Source: Entrophospora sp. SA101 (Eukaryota > Glomeromycota > Glomeromycetes > Entrophosporales > Entrophosporaceae). From it: a stretch of 34,779 nucleotides of DNA. Positions within the stretch are counted from its first letter, which is position 1; each line of letters opens with the position of its first letter. Location: positions 45,076 through 79,854 of the forward strand of contig CAUDNR010002079.1 in assembly GCA_958430865.1 (NCBI GenBank), in the 5' to 3' direction. The notes under the pieces are model-generated. The model was given only the letters and a program-made list of their open reading frames with translations. It did no database searches and was not told the origin of the DNA. The position numbers and the translations under genes were made by a program. Below, in pieces: positions 1 through 10,699 of this stretch.

Positions 1-1
1 G

Positions 2-238
2 GAGGGCGGCGTTTTCCTAATGGAGGTTTTAGAAGTTTTGAGACGTTGTCTATGGATATTTTTCAGATTTGAAAATGCATGGATTGAAAAATTTGTAATA
101 GGGGAAAAAGGAGGAGGTGCAGGAATTTATGGACCGTTAAATTCAGCCGCTAAAACTAGTATGATAGAATTAAATAGTTTTGACGAAGATGGTATTAATA
201 ATAAAGAGTCAAGAGACGAGGTAATTATAGATTATTAA
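2..238 (+). CDS. C-terminal end of SYG1/XPR1-type phosphate exporter (EXS domain), partial
   Basis: The frame is open from base 2 to the TAA at 236-238, so this is the 3' end of a gene that starts outside the window. The visible part contains RRCLWIFFRFEN, which matches the closing helix of the EXS domain in SYG1/XPR1 proteins (pattern RR-x2-W-x-FFR-x-EN). Known family members are multi-pass membrane proteins with an N-terminal SPX sensor that export inorganic phosphate. After the helix comes a hydrophilic tail of about 50 residues, Gly-rich then acidic and ending in Tyr, as expected for a cytosolic C-terminus. SPX and the earlier membrane helices are not in view, so the identification rests on one short block. 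The ATG at 20 is probably an internal methionine. A splice acceptor just upstream cannot be excluded. Confidence 0.65.
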   Translation, partial: EGGVFLMEVLEVLRRCLWIFFRFENAWIEKFVIGEKGGGAGIYGPLNSAAKTSMIELNSFDEDGINNKESRDEVIIDY

Positions 239-638
239 ATAGTTGATTATTTATTAATTTTTATTTATTTAATTTAATCAACCAATTAAAACCTTTAGGA
301 AATATTAGAATAAATAAATTTTGTATTTTAAATTTAATTTCATAAATAATATAATAGATGTAATTATTATTTCCATAGTCAATAATACTATATTTATAAA
401 TATAAACATATAAATAAATATTGTATACATACATAATGAAGGAAAAAAAGGCTGTCTTCGGTTAATTTATTAATTAGTTAATTTTGTTTATTTCTTTATA
501 AGAGCAACAAGAAGACAAAAATAATGAAAAAGAGTTTATTTTGATTGATCTTACTGTTATTATTATAATTATCATTATTATGTTTGAGATGTTTGAGATA
601 AGAACTAAACTGAAGAATTTCACCAAATTCGTATACAC

Positions 639-686
639 ATGCATGCATGCATGTATGTATGTATGTATGTATGTATGTATGTATGC
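639..686. repeat. GCAT/GTAT microsatellite
   Basis: About three GCAT units pass into about nine GTAT units. It lies in non-coding DNA downstream of the phosphate exporter gene. This is a simple tetranucleotide repeat that should vary in length between strains. Confidence 0.9.
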
Positions 687-1689
687 GATCCTTTTTTATT
701 AAATTTAAATCTGATAGTAATTACCGCGAGTAAAAATACTCGGATACTTTACAAAGCTGTGATGGTAGGTTTATAAACCAAGGGTAGAGAGAGGTACTTT
801 ATTAAACACGCAAACATATGTCTGGGTTAGGCGCATATATGTGACAAATCATCAAAGCAAAATCCAAATTACATTATTTGACTTTCGCATTGTTGTAAAT
901 ATGCAAGCTCGTTTCATTAATGGGGTTTCATATTAGACAATATTTAAGCTTTCGGACTTTTAAATCCGGCGGTTATTTTCCTATTTGTCATTCTGGAGAA
1001 ATCTATCCGTCCTCGATTATGGAGATTACATAACGCACACTCAAAATCAACTTATGTTTTCGTTTTCATATTAATAAATTAAATACACATGATCAAAAAT
1101 ACTCCACAGTTGGCTTGCATTGGTATTGACCGGGTCAGCCATGAGGAGGAGAAGAATCAGCCAACAGATGAGAATAAATAGTGTTCAAATGATGGAGACC
1201 GATGTTGAAGTAATTAAGATGACTTGCATTACATATTCTTTGATCAACTGGATTTTTTAAGGTGCTATTAATTAATTAATATGGTAATTGGGCGGCAAAA
1301 AACATCCAATTTCCAATTTTTATTTTTAAGCACAATAAGGAAGGTGTTGCGGTATTGTAATAGCATTTTTAGCAATAATCTATTTAAATTTTCGCCCGAA
1401 CAATAATATCCGGATGAAAACATTTGGTTTTGATTAGGAAATTTTGAATTAATTTTCTTAACGCCAACCAAGTCTCATTTGGCAAGCAAAAATATCTCTT
1501 TCCGTCTCTGAAATTTTGTGCATTTTAATTTGAGTAATTCTCAATGATAACTTCTCGGACCAGGAGTACATGAAATTACAAAATTACGTCGATCAACATT
1601 AATCAATTATCCATTCTTTTGAATATTAATTATTGTCATAGGTTAGGTTATTAATTACATGCGAATATGATTGGTTCTAATTATAGACA

Positions 1690-1905
1690 AAAATGTCTAA
1701 ATGTCTAAATGTCTAAATTAATATAAATAGTAATGATTTGCTTTAAATACAACTAAAAGTCACGTGATATTCGCAAAATCCACAAAATTCAGTAAACTAT
1801 CCAAGAAAAAATTCAATTCAGCATTTTAGACAATTGAGACCATGATTGTCTAAAATGTCTAAAATAATTTATATTTTAGACATTGTCTAAATAATTTAGA
1901 TTAGA
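1690..1905. repeat. Cluster of TGTCTAAA motifs in both orientations
   Basis: The left end has four close copies of TGTCTAAA in tandem (about 1690-1718). The right end (about 1824-1900) has several copies in direct and inverted orientation (TTTAGACA). The middle is about 100 bp of unrelated AT-rich DNA. Short motifs clustered at both ends of a small segment resemble subterminal repeats of a non-autonomous DNA transposon. No clear terminal inverted repeat or target duplication was found. Confidence 0.45.
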
Positions 1906-2288
1906 TACCCATCTATAGTTCTAATAAACATGTAACAGAAACTCATTTCAGAAGCGTGTTGTAACTGTGGGCTATTCATTAATGAGCCCAAAAGAAAATT
2001 TCTCGGCCTTTCAGAACTCTTTCTAAATCGGAATAAGATATCTTATTAATGACCCAGCTGATAGCAGATGCCTCAAGAAGAAAACTCGTATGTCAACAAG
2101 GGAACTATTTGTTATTGCTGAAATCACACAATGCACCACTTTATAAAAATAAAAAAATATATTGCAGGGGAATAAGTTGAAAATATTAATAATCATATTG
2201 ATGTCTATACAAAGCAATAAAGAGAAAAAGGATAATATCATGATTACCTTACCACCTTCTCTTCTAGGATCTTTGTGATTATGCATTG

Positions 2289-2497
2289 GGTAGAAAAAAT
2301 GTAATCCACAAAGATTCCACATAATGAAAAGGCATGGAAGATAACGATCCTTTTACAATCTTATTACAAAATTTTTACAATGGTATTACAAATACTAGTG
2401 AAATATTATGGAAGTTATTGTAAAAATATTGTAAAACGGTTGTTATGCTCAATGCCTTTTCATTATGTGGATTTTTGTGAATTACATTTTTTCTACC
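2289..2497. repeat. Long hairpin / foldback element with 47-bp arms
   Basis: The outer arms 2289-2335 and 2452-2497 are inverted copies that differ by about two substitutions and one indel. The symmetry continues weakly inward through TTTTACAAT-like blocks, so most of the 209-bp segment could fold on itself. This is typical of a foldback or MITE. There is no convincing flanking target-site duplication, so it could also be an inverted duplication of local origin. The minus-strand frame at 2023-2322 runs into the left arm and is not considered a gene. Confidence 0.6.
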
Positions 2498-3168
2498 AGC
2501 GATGGTGGAAAAGGCTTTCGTTGAACACATCACATTTAAAGATCTTTTGGAGAATTCTTTCTAAGGAACAAAAAACGTCATGAATTTTCTTGAATTCTTT
2601 CTCCTTGTCAGGTATCAACGATCTCCTCAGCAATTAATCTCCTGAACTAACCAAAGCTAGAAAAATATTTAATGTTTTTTAGTGGCAGTTCTTTATATAG
2701 GAATATATAATGATATATAATCGAACCAGTAGTTTTATGAACCGATACGAACCGATTCAATCCCTAATTAATATTAATTAATACCCAGATTGGATCTTTG
2801 TGGCACTATGCTCACTTTTTTCCTTATATCAAGTATTTTGCATAAAGAAGTTTTATTGACATTATTGAGAAACCAAGAGCCAACTACACAGTTTTCATGT
2901 TCTCGGCAAGTATAAAATAAGTATTAAAATAAAAAATGGTCTAATATGTTGGGATCATGAAAGAATACGGGGAATATTTACTGTGTTGACGTTCGATGCC
3001 ATTATATTTACATGATAACATTAGTTTGGATCATATACTCATGATTGGGTTAGTTTCTCTTCTTGCGTTTCTTTTATTATTAAGCCGTTCGATTACCATG
3101 GTCTAATCATTATTATCAACTCAGGGTTACATTTTTTAAAATTGTTTTATTTTTATTCTTGGTTTTAG
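2498..3168. other. Intergenic, no gene recognised
   Basis: AT-rich DNA between the hairpin and the relic at 3169. I see no open frame with family resemblance, no tRNA and no clear repeat ends. Confidence 0.45.
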
Positions 3169-4291
3169 AATGAAAAAGATAGTAGCAGGGTACTTTCCTT
3201 TCGAACAGAAATATCATGGATTCAAGGAGGATTATTAACACTAGTTAACAGAGGTAAGTGAATACAAAAAATATATATTTATAATAAATCTTTGTTTCAA
3301 TGAAAATTTTAAATATCTTTTCACGTGATATAATCAAGAGTATTATTAACTTGATGCAAAAAATTATCAATCCAACGAAAATCGTAAAAGAGTTACATAG
3401 TTTCAAGAAATTAATAACTAAAGCCGCATGTAATTTAATACAAATTGTTTTAGATCAGCTAATTAAATATTTGGTAATGTATTTTGTTTTCTAATTCCAT
3501 ACTGATTTCAATGCTATCAACTAATAATAATATTAAATATTCTTTTGACATGATAAGATTCTAAGTTACTAAAATTAAATAAAAACGGAAAGAATTGATG
3601 GGAACTTGCTGCGGAAACAATATTCTCTGTATTTTTCAAATGCAAGCAAAAAAAAAAATAATACATATCAATAATCTTTAGAGTTTCTTTCTTATCTGCA
3701 CAAAAAAAATTTGTGGTAGGACAAAAATACAACTTTTCGTGCAAAGTTGTATGATTGGCCATTCTCCCCACTGATTACTATGTCAATCATTCACTAATTA
3801 TAGGCGAATCATCTCTTTGCATCTTCTATTTTACCACAGATCTTTCAAATTTCCAGAGTGGAAGATCTAGAAATCCTCTTAATCCAAATGATTTTCTAGA
3901 CGACATGAATAATTTAATATTAAAAATCATGAGATAATTTTAAATCATTTCTGACGCAGTAATTTTTCAAGGAGATGATGACAATTTTAAATGCAAAGAA
4001 TTTAACTTGGAAGACGATGATTTTCAGTTTTTGGAAAGCTTTAACAAATAATTCCTCTTGGATTACTATTGGACTCTTTTTGACGACCAACGTTGATTTT
4101 AAATACGTATGTATGTTTCTTTCAGCTCGCTTGTATATTTTTGGATTATTCTTGAGTCTTCTGATAATGACGATGATGATATTTTGTTATTAAATATGAC
4201 CGTGACGTATCCTCATGATAATGTTGGCAAAGAATTCAAATCATACATGTTGATTTGTGAGGCAAAGAAGCCAAATACTGGTCAAGGATAG
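3169..4291 (+). pseudogene. Probable broken protein-coding gene, family unknown
   Basis: Several coding-like pieces lie in order on the plus strand. At 3169-3253 an open segment sits between an acceptor-like TTTTAG and a donor-like GTAAGTG. A frame at 3300-3494 is helix-rich. Acidic coding-like text follows at 3755-3937 and, in another frame, at about 3970-4048 (FNLEDDDFQFLESFNK). A last piece at about 4125-4291 contains SSDNDDDDILLLNM and ends with SYMLICEAKKPNTGQG and a stop. The pieces cannot be joined by introns with matching phase and in-frame stops intervene, so I read this as a decayed gene rather than a spliced live one. I do not recognise the family. The neighbouring DNA carries no transposon ends that I can see. 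Confidence 0.3.
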
Positions 4292-5367
4292 AAAGAATAC
4301 GAAGGAGTTAAAAAACGATTGTTATAATAACATAGTAATCTATTATTTAAAAAGAGCAAATTTTTAAAGAATTAAAGTGTATGAGCTACAGTTATAAGGT
4401 AACATTATTATTATTAATATCAACGTTAATTATATATATTGTCAATAATATTTATCTTTTCTCGAAAAAATATCCGGAAGGGTAATCTTATTGAAGCATG
4501 ATCATCTGTACGAAAAGATTTGTAAGGTTCGAAGTAATTATTCAACTAAAGATAAGCGCTTTTTTTTTGGTTCTTATCTTGCGGATAAAAAGTAAATACT
4601 TTTAATAATGATATGTTGTATTTATGTTTTAATTGAAATTACGGAGATTGGAAAAGAGATTGGGAATCTAGAAAGAACATTGATGTGAAAAGTTTTTTAA
4701 AAAATTAATTGCAGAAACTTCTCCCATTCTGCAATAAAGTCGATAAAGAAAAATTTAAATATTAAATGATGATGATAAAAAAATAGTTAAATTTTTGATT
4801 TTGGATATTATAATATACATAATATGCGTGATATAATAACCAATTCATACTTTACTGCCAAGAATAAAATGAACAAGGAACAGAGCTAAATTGGAAAATT
4901 TTTTGAAAATTTTGTTTCTTCAATTTTCCCTTTCCTTATTTTCCTTCATACCTTAAGATCTCTCTTTCCCGACCACATCCTTTGTTGCAGTATACCCAAA
5001 TTAGAACTTGAATTTTTTAACGTTGAAGGATTTGTTACAACCAACATTAATACTAACATCAATATTGATACCAATAATAAAGATGATGATGTTAGGAGAA
5101 ATGATGATAACGTCACATTTATTGTATTTTATTATTATATTGCATTAATAATATTGTAGTTAATATTACATGACAATTTGAAAAATTTTTTTGCGATATG
5201 TAGTTTAAAAAAAAAATAGTTGGCTATCTCGAAAAATATTTTATGTGTGTGTATGTGTGCGCGCGCATATAAATGTGAGAAATATATTATTTGCGTGTTG
5301 ACGATGAAATTCACTCATCGATTTTCTAATAAAAAGGATGTGGTGTGAATCATTATTATCATTGGAA
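4292..5367. other. Intergenic, one possible orphan exon
   Basis: Mostly AT-rich non-coding sequence. A pyrimidine-rich stretch ending in TTGCAG at about 4990 is followed by an open frame to about 5160 that reads IPKLELEFFNVEGF and then Asn/Asp-rich text. It could be the last exon of a lost gene, but nothing upstream pairs with it. A GT/GC dinucleotide run lies at about 5243-5270. The region is just downstream of the convergent minus-strand gene ending at 5368. Confidence 0.35.
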
Positions 5368-6238
5368 TTAGATGTTTGTCGAGATTGCCGGCGCATCAGG
5401 TGCTATTGACGATAAAGAATTTGGTGGTTTAGAAGATGAGCTAGAAGAATGAATTTCATGGTTAGTATCAGATGTAGATGTGGAAGAATATGAGCTAGAA
5501 CTAGAAGAAGGAGGAGTGGTTTCGGTTGGGGAAGATACAGATGATGATGGTGATGATGATACATTTTGTTGTTGATTTAGTTGCATATTTTGTATTGATA
5601 ATCTTAAACGTTCAGAATGCATTTGTCGTTGTTGATGTAAACGACCCATTTGTTCATCAATATATTTTTGCCACGATTCTTTAAGTAGTCGCTCTTCTAT
5701 TTGTAATATTTCTTTAATTCTTTTTACATCTTCTTCATCGTTTTCGTTATTGATAATATAATTGATGTTATCAATATTTATAGATCTTCCTTTCATTTCC
5801 GTTTCCTCCTTAATTTGCTTTATTCGTTTGTCCATCGAATCAAGAATAGACTTTGTGGCCAATTGCTCTAAATGAATTTTGGTTTTGTCTTCAATCAATT
5901 CCTTCATATTTAAAATTAATTGGTCCATCGTAGACGCATAGTTTTCCTGTGGATAAAATGCGAAAAGGTGTGTGGTGAAAGGAGGACATTAATTAACGTG
6001 TAAAATTATACAACAGAAAAAAAAAACACCAGGTCTCTTGCCGTACCCTGCAAAACAATAATCAATATTCGTTTACCTTTGAATTAGAAGCTTCGAAAAT
6101 ATTTGACTCAATCTTCTTTGCTTGTCTAACAACCTCATAGAGTGGTTGAACCGAATAAGCTAATTCTGCTATCCCAATAATTTTATCAATTCTCTCTTCT
6201 CCTGTTACCAAAAGCCTCCATCTCTCTGATAATGACAT
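5368..6238 (-). CDS. Two-exon coiled-coil protein with Ser-rich tail, unknown function
   Basis: Exon 1 is 6238-6077 and exon 2 is 5946-5368. The 130-bp intron (6076-5947) starts GTAAAC and ends CCACAG, and the frame continues in phase 0. Splicing gives a 246-aa product starting MSLSERWRLLVTGEERIDK. Residues 1-175 are charged, heptad-like and mostly helical in character. Residues 183-246 are very rich in Ser, Thr and Pro and look disordered. There is no signal peptide or membrane segment. The early ATG was chosen because it adds 54 coding-like residues joined by good splice sites. The helical N-terminal half faintly recalls small adaptor or Mediator-type subunits, but I see no diagnostic motif and do not name it. 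No neighbour suggests a role. Confidence 0.75.
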
Positions 6239-6659
6239 AATTCTTTATTTTATTTTATAATTGAAATTGATAATAAAAAAAAGTTTCTATTTTTTTGTAA
6301 AGAGAAAAAAAAAAATATTTATCGTAGTTTTTTTTTAAAAAAATATTATTTATTTTGTTATTTATAAAAAAAAATATAATTTTCAATTGTTTCTTTTTTT
6401 ATTTTAACGGAAAAAAAATTTTTTTTAAAGTATATTGATCATACATATTTATATCTTTAAGGTGCGTGGGTAGATAATTATCTTTTGTATGGGTAACTAA
6501 CTAGGCATGTAGGTGGGTAGGTACTTCGATTGATTGATATTATTTGTTGGTTAGTTAGTTAGGATGTTTGTTAATTGGTCGGTCAACTAGTAAAAAAACA
6601 ATATTTGAAATTTTTCTTGAATTAATTAATTCTAAATTTATACAAGAATGGAAAATATA

Positions 6660-6660
<1 letters not shown>

Positions 6661-6714
<54 letters not shown>

Positions 6715-6720
6715 AAATAA
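6661..6720. repeat. Compound CATA / TA / ATA microsatellite
   Basis: Six or so CATA units run into TA units and then ATA units without a break. It is a compound simple repeat in non-coding DNA upstream of the minus-strand gene ending at 5368. Confidence 0.9.
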
Positions 6721-6983
6721 ACAATAATAATTCATCCATTCATTCTCAATAGTATATTGTTAAAAATATTTTTTTACTACATAAATAAAAAAAGTTGTTG
6801 TAGTTGTTTGATAGTTGATAATAACATACCAACGGAAAAAAATTAAAACTAACAAAAAACAAAAGGAGGATGGGGGAAATTTTTGAATATGGAAAACGTA
6901 ATGTAAGATGATGTAATATAACATTATTTTAATCGATGAGGATAATGAAATTATAAATTTGAACGTTGAAAAAATTAAATGTT

Positions 6984-7060
6984 TTATTTTTTTATGGTAA
7001 TAGAAAAATGATGATGGTAACTGATCTGGTCAGTCATTTTTTTATATGATGATTATTATA
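6984..7060 (+). repeat. 77-bp direct repeat, copy 1
   Basis: Identical over 77 bases to 12052-12128. The shared block contains ATGATGATGGTAACTGATCT. Copy 2 ends exactly at the run of N. Identity this high between two copies 5 kb apart, one abutting a gap, suggests a repeat that broke the assembly or a mis-joined contig end. Confidence 0.85.
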
Positions 7061-10000
7061 TAATTATTAATTATTATGATAACGGGAATTGCTTTTGTCG
7101 TTTATAATTAATTAATTACCTTGAAAAAATTTGAGTTGAAATGTGAATCCTTATCAAAATACTAATATTGTATATCGCGCGTATGTATATTTTATTTGCA
7201 CATGAATTATCATCGCAGAATCCAATGTAAAATACAAACTAAGCAGCAACTAAAATATTTAAGTTTTAAGTTTTATTTATTTATTTTTATTGTAAAATAA
7301 AAAATCTTGGTTCCCATGAATTCGCCCAGTCCAATTTTTGTCTATTTACGGTTAATTGATAATTGATTCAATGTGATTTATGATGTTTATTAATTATGAC
7401 GAGTAGCAATGCGTGTATTGTTTTTTTGTTGTCATTATTCAATCTGGTTATTTAGACGGGTTCTCGAACTGATCAGCATCAATTGCAATTACCGATATGT
7501 AATAGTTTTACTACTAGTAATAGTTATGCGTTATGAGCTATTATGTGCGTGTGTGCGTGTGTGCGTGATTCGTGATTCGTGTGTGTGCGTATGTGCGTGT
7601 GATTGTATAATATACATATAAATAATAATTATATATTTATAAAATGGGTTACCCCGAAAAATCAGTAAATAATGATCTATTTTAAATAAAATAGAGGAAT
7701 GTTATTTATTTTTCATTTTGATAATGATTTTTAATTTTTAGATTAAAAAAATTCCAAATATTTTTTTATTTACAATTTTTTTCAATTCATTCTAGTATAT
7801 ATATAAATACACATAAATATTAATAACGAATAACCAAATAAATAAACCTTCTATCCTTATTTAGTTATACAATGGGTACATTTTATAAGAACTTTTTCTT
7901 GAAAAAGAAATTATTCCCAAAAAATATAAAAAGGGACCATTTCGGTATGACTTTTTCCGACTTACTTCAACCGGGACCAACAATAGAACCGAACTCGAAT
8001 AAAAACACCCTATTATCATATTATTCAAATTTTTCCACAAATTATAAATAACCTGTTTTTAAGATCAAATGATCAAACCAACTAAACCAACTTGATTAAA
8101 CTAAACCTAATTTCTTAATGATGTCATTAAAAAAACCCAGTTCCCTGGAAATTGACAGTATCAATATGTCCATGTGCCTTACGCGCCATTATTGCAATTT
8201 GGGGCATGCATGCTATAACCAAACCAGTATAACGCCACAAAATAACTGGTGGTGCAAAATGAAATGAAAGGAATAGATAGGTGTAATGAGGTTTTGATAT
8301 CTTTTATGACATGAAAATTTCGATTTCTTTTCCCATCAGCCTTCTTTAATAGTATAAATTCATGAAAATGACAATTAGAAATCTTTGAACTTTTACCAAG
8401 GTTCAAAAAGAAAATGTTGGGATTTCATAATACGTATATAAGCTAGAAAGCCTTTTTTACACCATCATTAAAAATTTGGGTGTTACTCGATCCTGCAGTA
8501 CTATTACACAGTCTACTACACTTGTTTTTCTATAGTTAAAAACTTTAAAAAATCACAATATATATTAGTTTATATATAGCATTTACAAATATGTTATAAA
8601 CTAGTACAATTTTAGAACTATATGTAGAGTCGTATCAAAGTGTAACGTAACACCGGTCGATTCCGTCAACTGGATTTCAACACTGACTTTATTTTCCCCT
8701 TTAATTATAACAAGTTAAAAATAACATTGTCCATTAGAAGAACTTCTTTTTTTGCTTGTACTCTTTTTTACGTGCATTATATCTTATGTCATTGTGACTA
8801 TTTTAGTAAATCGATGTTTTATAGCTACAATGATGTATAACGCGCAATGTTTTTTTTTTTATAGAAATTTTTTACACTTTGTATAATTTACTCTGACATC
8901 AATAATTGGAAAAAATTTATTTTTGAAAAATTGATTGACTCGGTAACTCATTATAGCATGATTTTATTTTAATGCTTGGGATTATTTTCTTTAAAACTAT
9001 CAATTATTTAATGTTTGATATTCGACTTGCAGGATTTTTAATTTTCCAAAAAAAAAGACTTGATTTCCGAAGGATATGATGTAACGGAAAATTCATGGTG
9101 GCTGTGGACTTATTGAAATTGCATTTCCTTTCAAAGAACCTGTGAAGCCTCTCTCTTATTGGTCAGGATTTTTTTATCACAAACAAGGTCACGAATATAG
9201 AATCTAACGTGGGAGTCGGAAAATACTTTGTTAAATCTAGCTCAATACGTTAGATTTAATCAATGGGCTAATTATTGTATTCATTTTTGCAACTTATTAT
9301 TTATTAATGTTAATTTAAACAATGCAGCAAACAAAAAGGCGCAAATTAAAAATTGAGCGTATTAAATTTGTTAGGTCAACTTCAGTTTATATTGAATGCT
9401 CGGGTGCCGAAGATAATAAGCTGCTGTATTTAATAGACAAGGACAAGAGGTAGTTGAAAAGTTTAGGAAATAAGCAAACAATATATAACATCCAACTACC
9501 ATAAGAATTTGTAATAAAAACAAAAGTTGAAATTTTTACAAATCCTCCAATGCAAAAGTCTTTATTGTCCATAAAAAGAGACCTCATCGATGAGTATTTC
9601 TTGGAAATACTTACCCTAATTTGATATATTTATTGATGCCAGATTATAAATATACATATTCAAGCTGATAATATTTACTTCTGCAGCTAGTGATATATAT
9701 ATATATATACAAAGAGAGAAGAAAAAATTGATGTTAGGTTTATTTGATTATGATTAGCAGTTGTCAATATTTAATGTTGTGACAATTATTTAAATCGTCA
9801 AGATAGGCTATTTACCTATTTACCTTGAATAAAGTTTCACAATTTAATCATCTCATGTTGTTTTTCTTTTCTGCATTTTATTAGGTAATTGCATTTCTGT
9901 TATATAGTTTTCTTTTGCTGATTGTTTCTTTTCTTGTCGGTAAACTTTACAGGTAATCTTCTCCTTCCTTAGGTTATAATATCAAAGTGCCAGAGTATCA

Positions 10001-10424
10001 GTTAATTTAAACATAAAGTAGCAATTTTCTCATCTTGTTCTTTTCAAATACTTCTCCTTGGGTTCCATTGTAGATTATATATATTTATACTTTATGTAGG
10101 GGTAATTCCATATCAATTAAATCATACTTGATTTTTTAATGCACTCCTTGTTTTATTAATAGCAAAGCTAATTTGGATTGATTGAGTTATCTTATAAAGA
10201 CAACCTTGAAATTTTATGTTATATTAGTGGTACAATTGTAGCATTAACATTCCCTATATGATAAAAAAACCAAATGTATTTTATTACTTTTTATTTTACT
10301 TTGCGATTGAGAAATCGTGTAATTTCCCAAGTTCACGAATGAAATAAAGTTTGTGTTTCTAAACAAACTTTAGCCCCTGTAAATTCCCTTCTGGGGTATT
10401 CCCATATCAAATATATATGCATAT

Positions 10425-10527
10425 CAGGGCTGGCAGGGTTAAAAATCTAATTTAGTAATAATTGTCTTGACTAAACTTGACTTAACATAAATAGTTTAGT
10501 CACATTCGGGTTACACAGCCAGCCCTG
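10425..10527. mobile_element. Small MITE with CAGGGCTGGC inverted ends
   Basis: CAGGGCTGGC at 10425-10434 is repeated in inverse as GCCAGCCCTG at 10518-10527. The symmetry continues outward through ATAT on both sides, which may be a 4-bp target duplication or a TA-type one. The interior of about 80 bp has no coding capacity. A second shared word, GGGTT, lies just inside both ends but in direct orientation. Size and structure fit a miniature DNA transposon. It lies 170 bp upstream of the CSL4 gene start, so it may sit in that promoter region. Confidence 0.6.
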
Positions 10528-10699
10528 ATATATTAATATATATGTCCAAGTACGATCTATGTTCCCAAATCGGGTATATACCTTATTAAGTTGGAAAACA
10601 CTGAAAGCCCTGACCATTTGTGTTACTGAATCACAAATTTTTTTTTAAAAACAAAAAAAAAAAAAACAAAAGAAGTTTCTTTCATCAAATATAAATAAT

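Larger units (their letters stand above)
239..2288. other. Intergenic, no gene recognised
   Basis: AT-rich sequence following the exporter gene. It holds a GTAT microsatellite (639-686), a small perfect hairpin around 727-742 (CGAGTA, four A, TACTCG) and the TGTCTAAA repeat cluster at 1690-1900. The 67-codon minus-strand frame at 1268-1471 and the 99-codon one at 2023-2322 show no family resemblance and are probably chance. Confidence 0.5.
6239..10424. other. Long gene-poor stretch
   Basis: About 4.2 kb without a recognisable gene. It starts with poly-A/poly-T-rich DNA that should contain the promoter of the minus-strand gene at 5368-6238. It includes the microsatellite at 6661-6720, one copy of a 77-bp duplication (6984-7060) and a GTGTGCGT-rich run at about 7540-7605. 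Open frames at 7409-7621, 8179-8406 and 9387-9587 have microsatellite-like or compositionally random translations. A coding-like run near 9055-9180 is too short to interpret. Confidence 0.5.

Noticed and set aside
7409..7621. 70-codon plus frame
   Set aside because: Most of it translates a GTGTGCGT-rich simple repeat (Cys/Val runs) and it has no family match.
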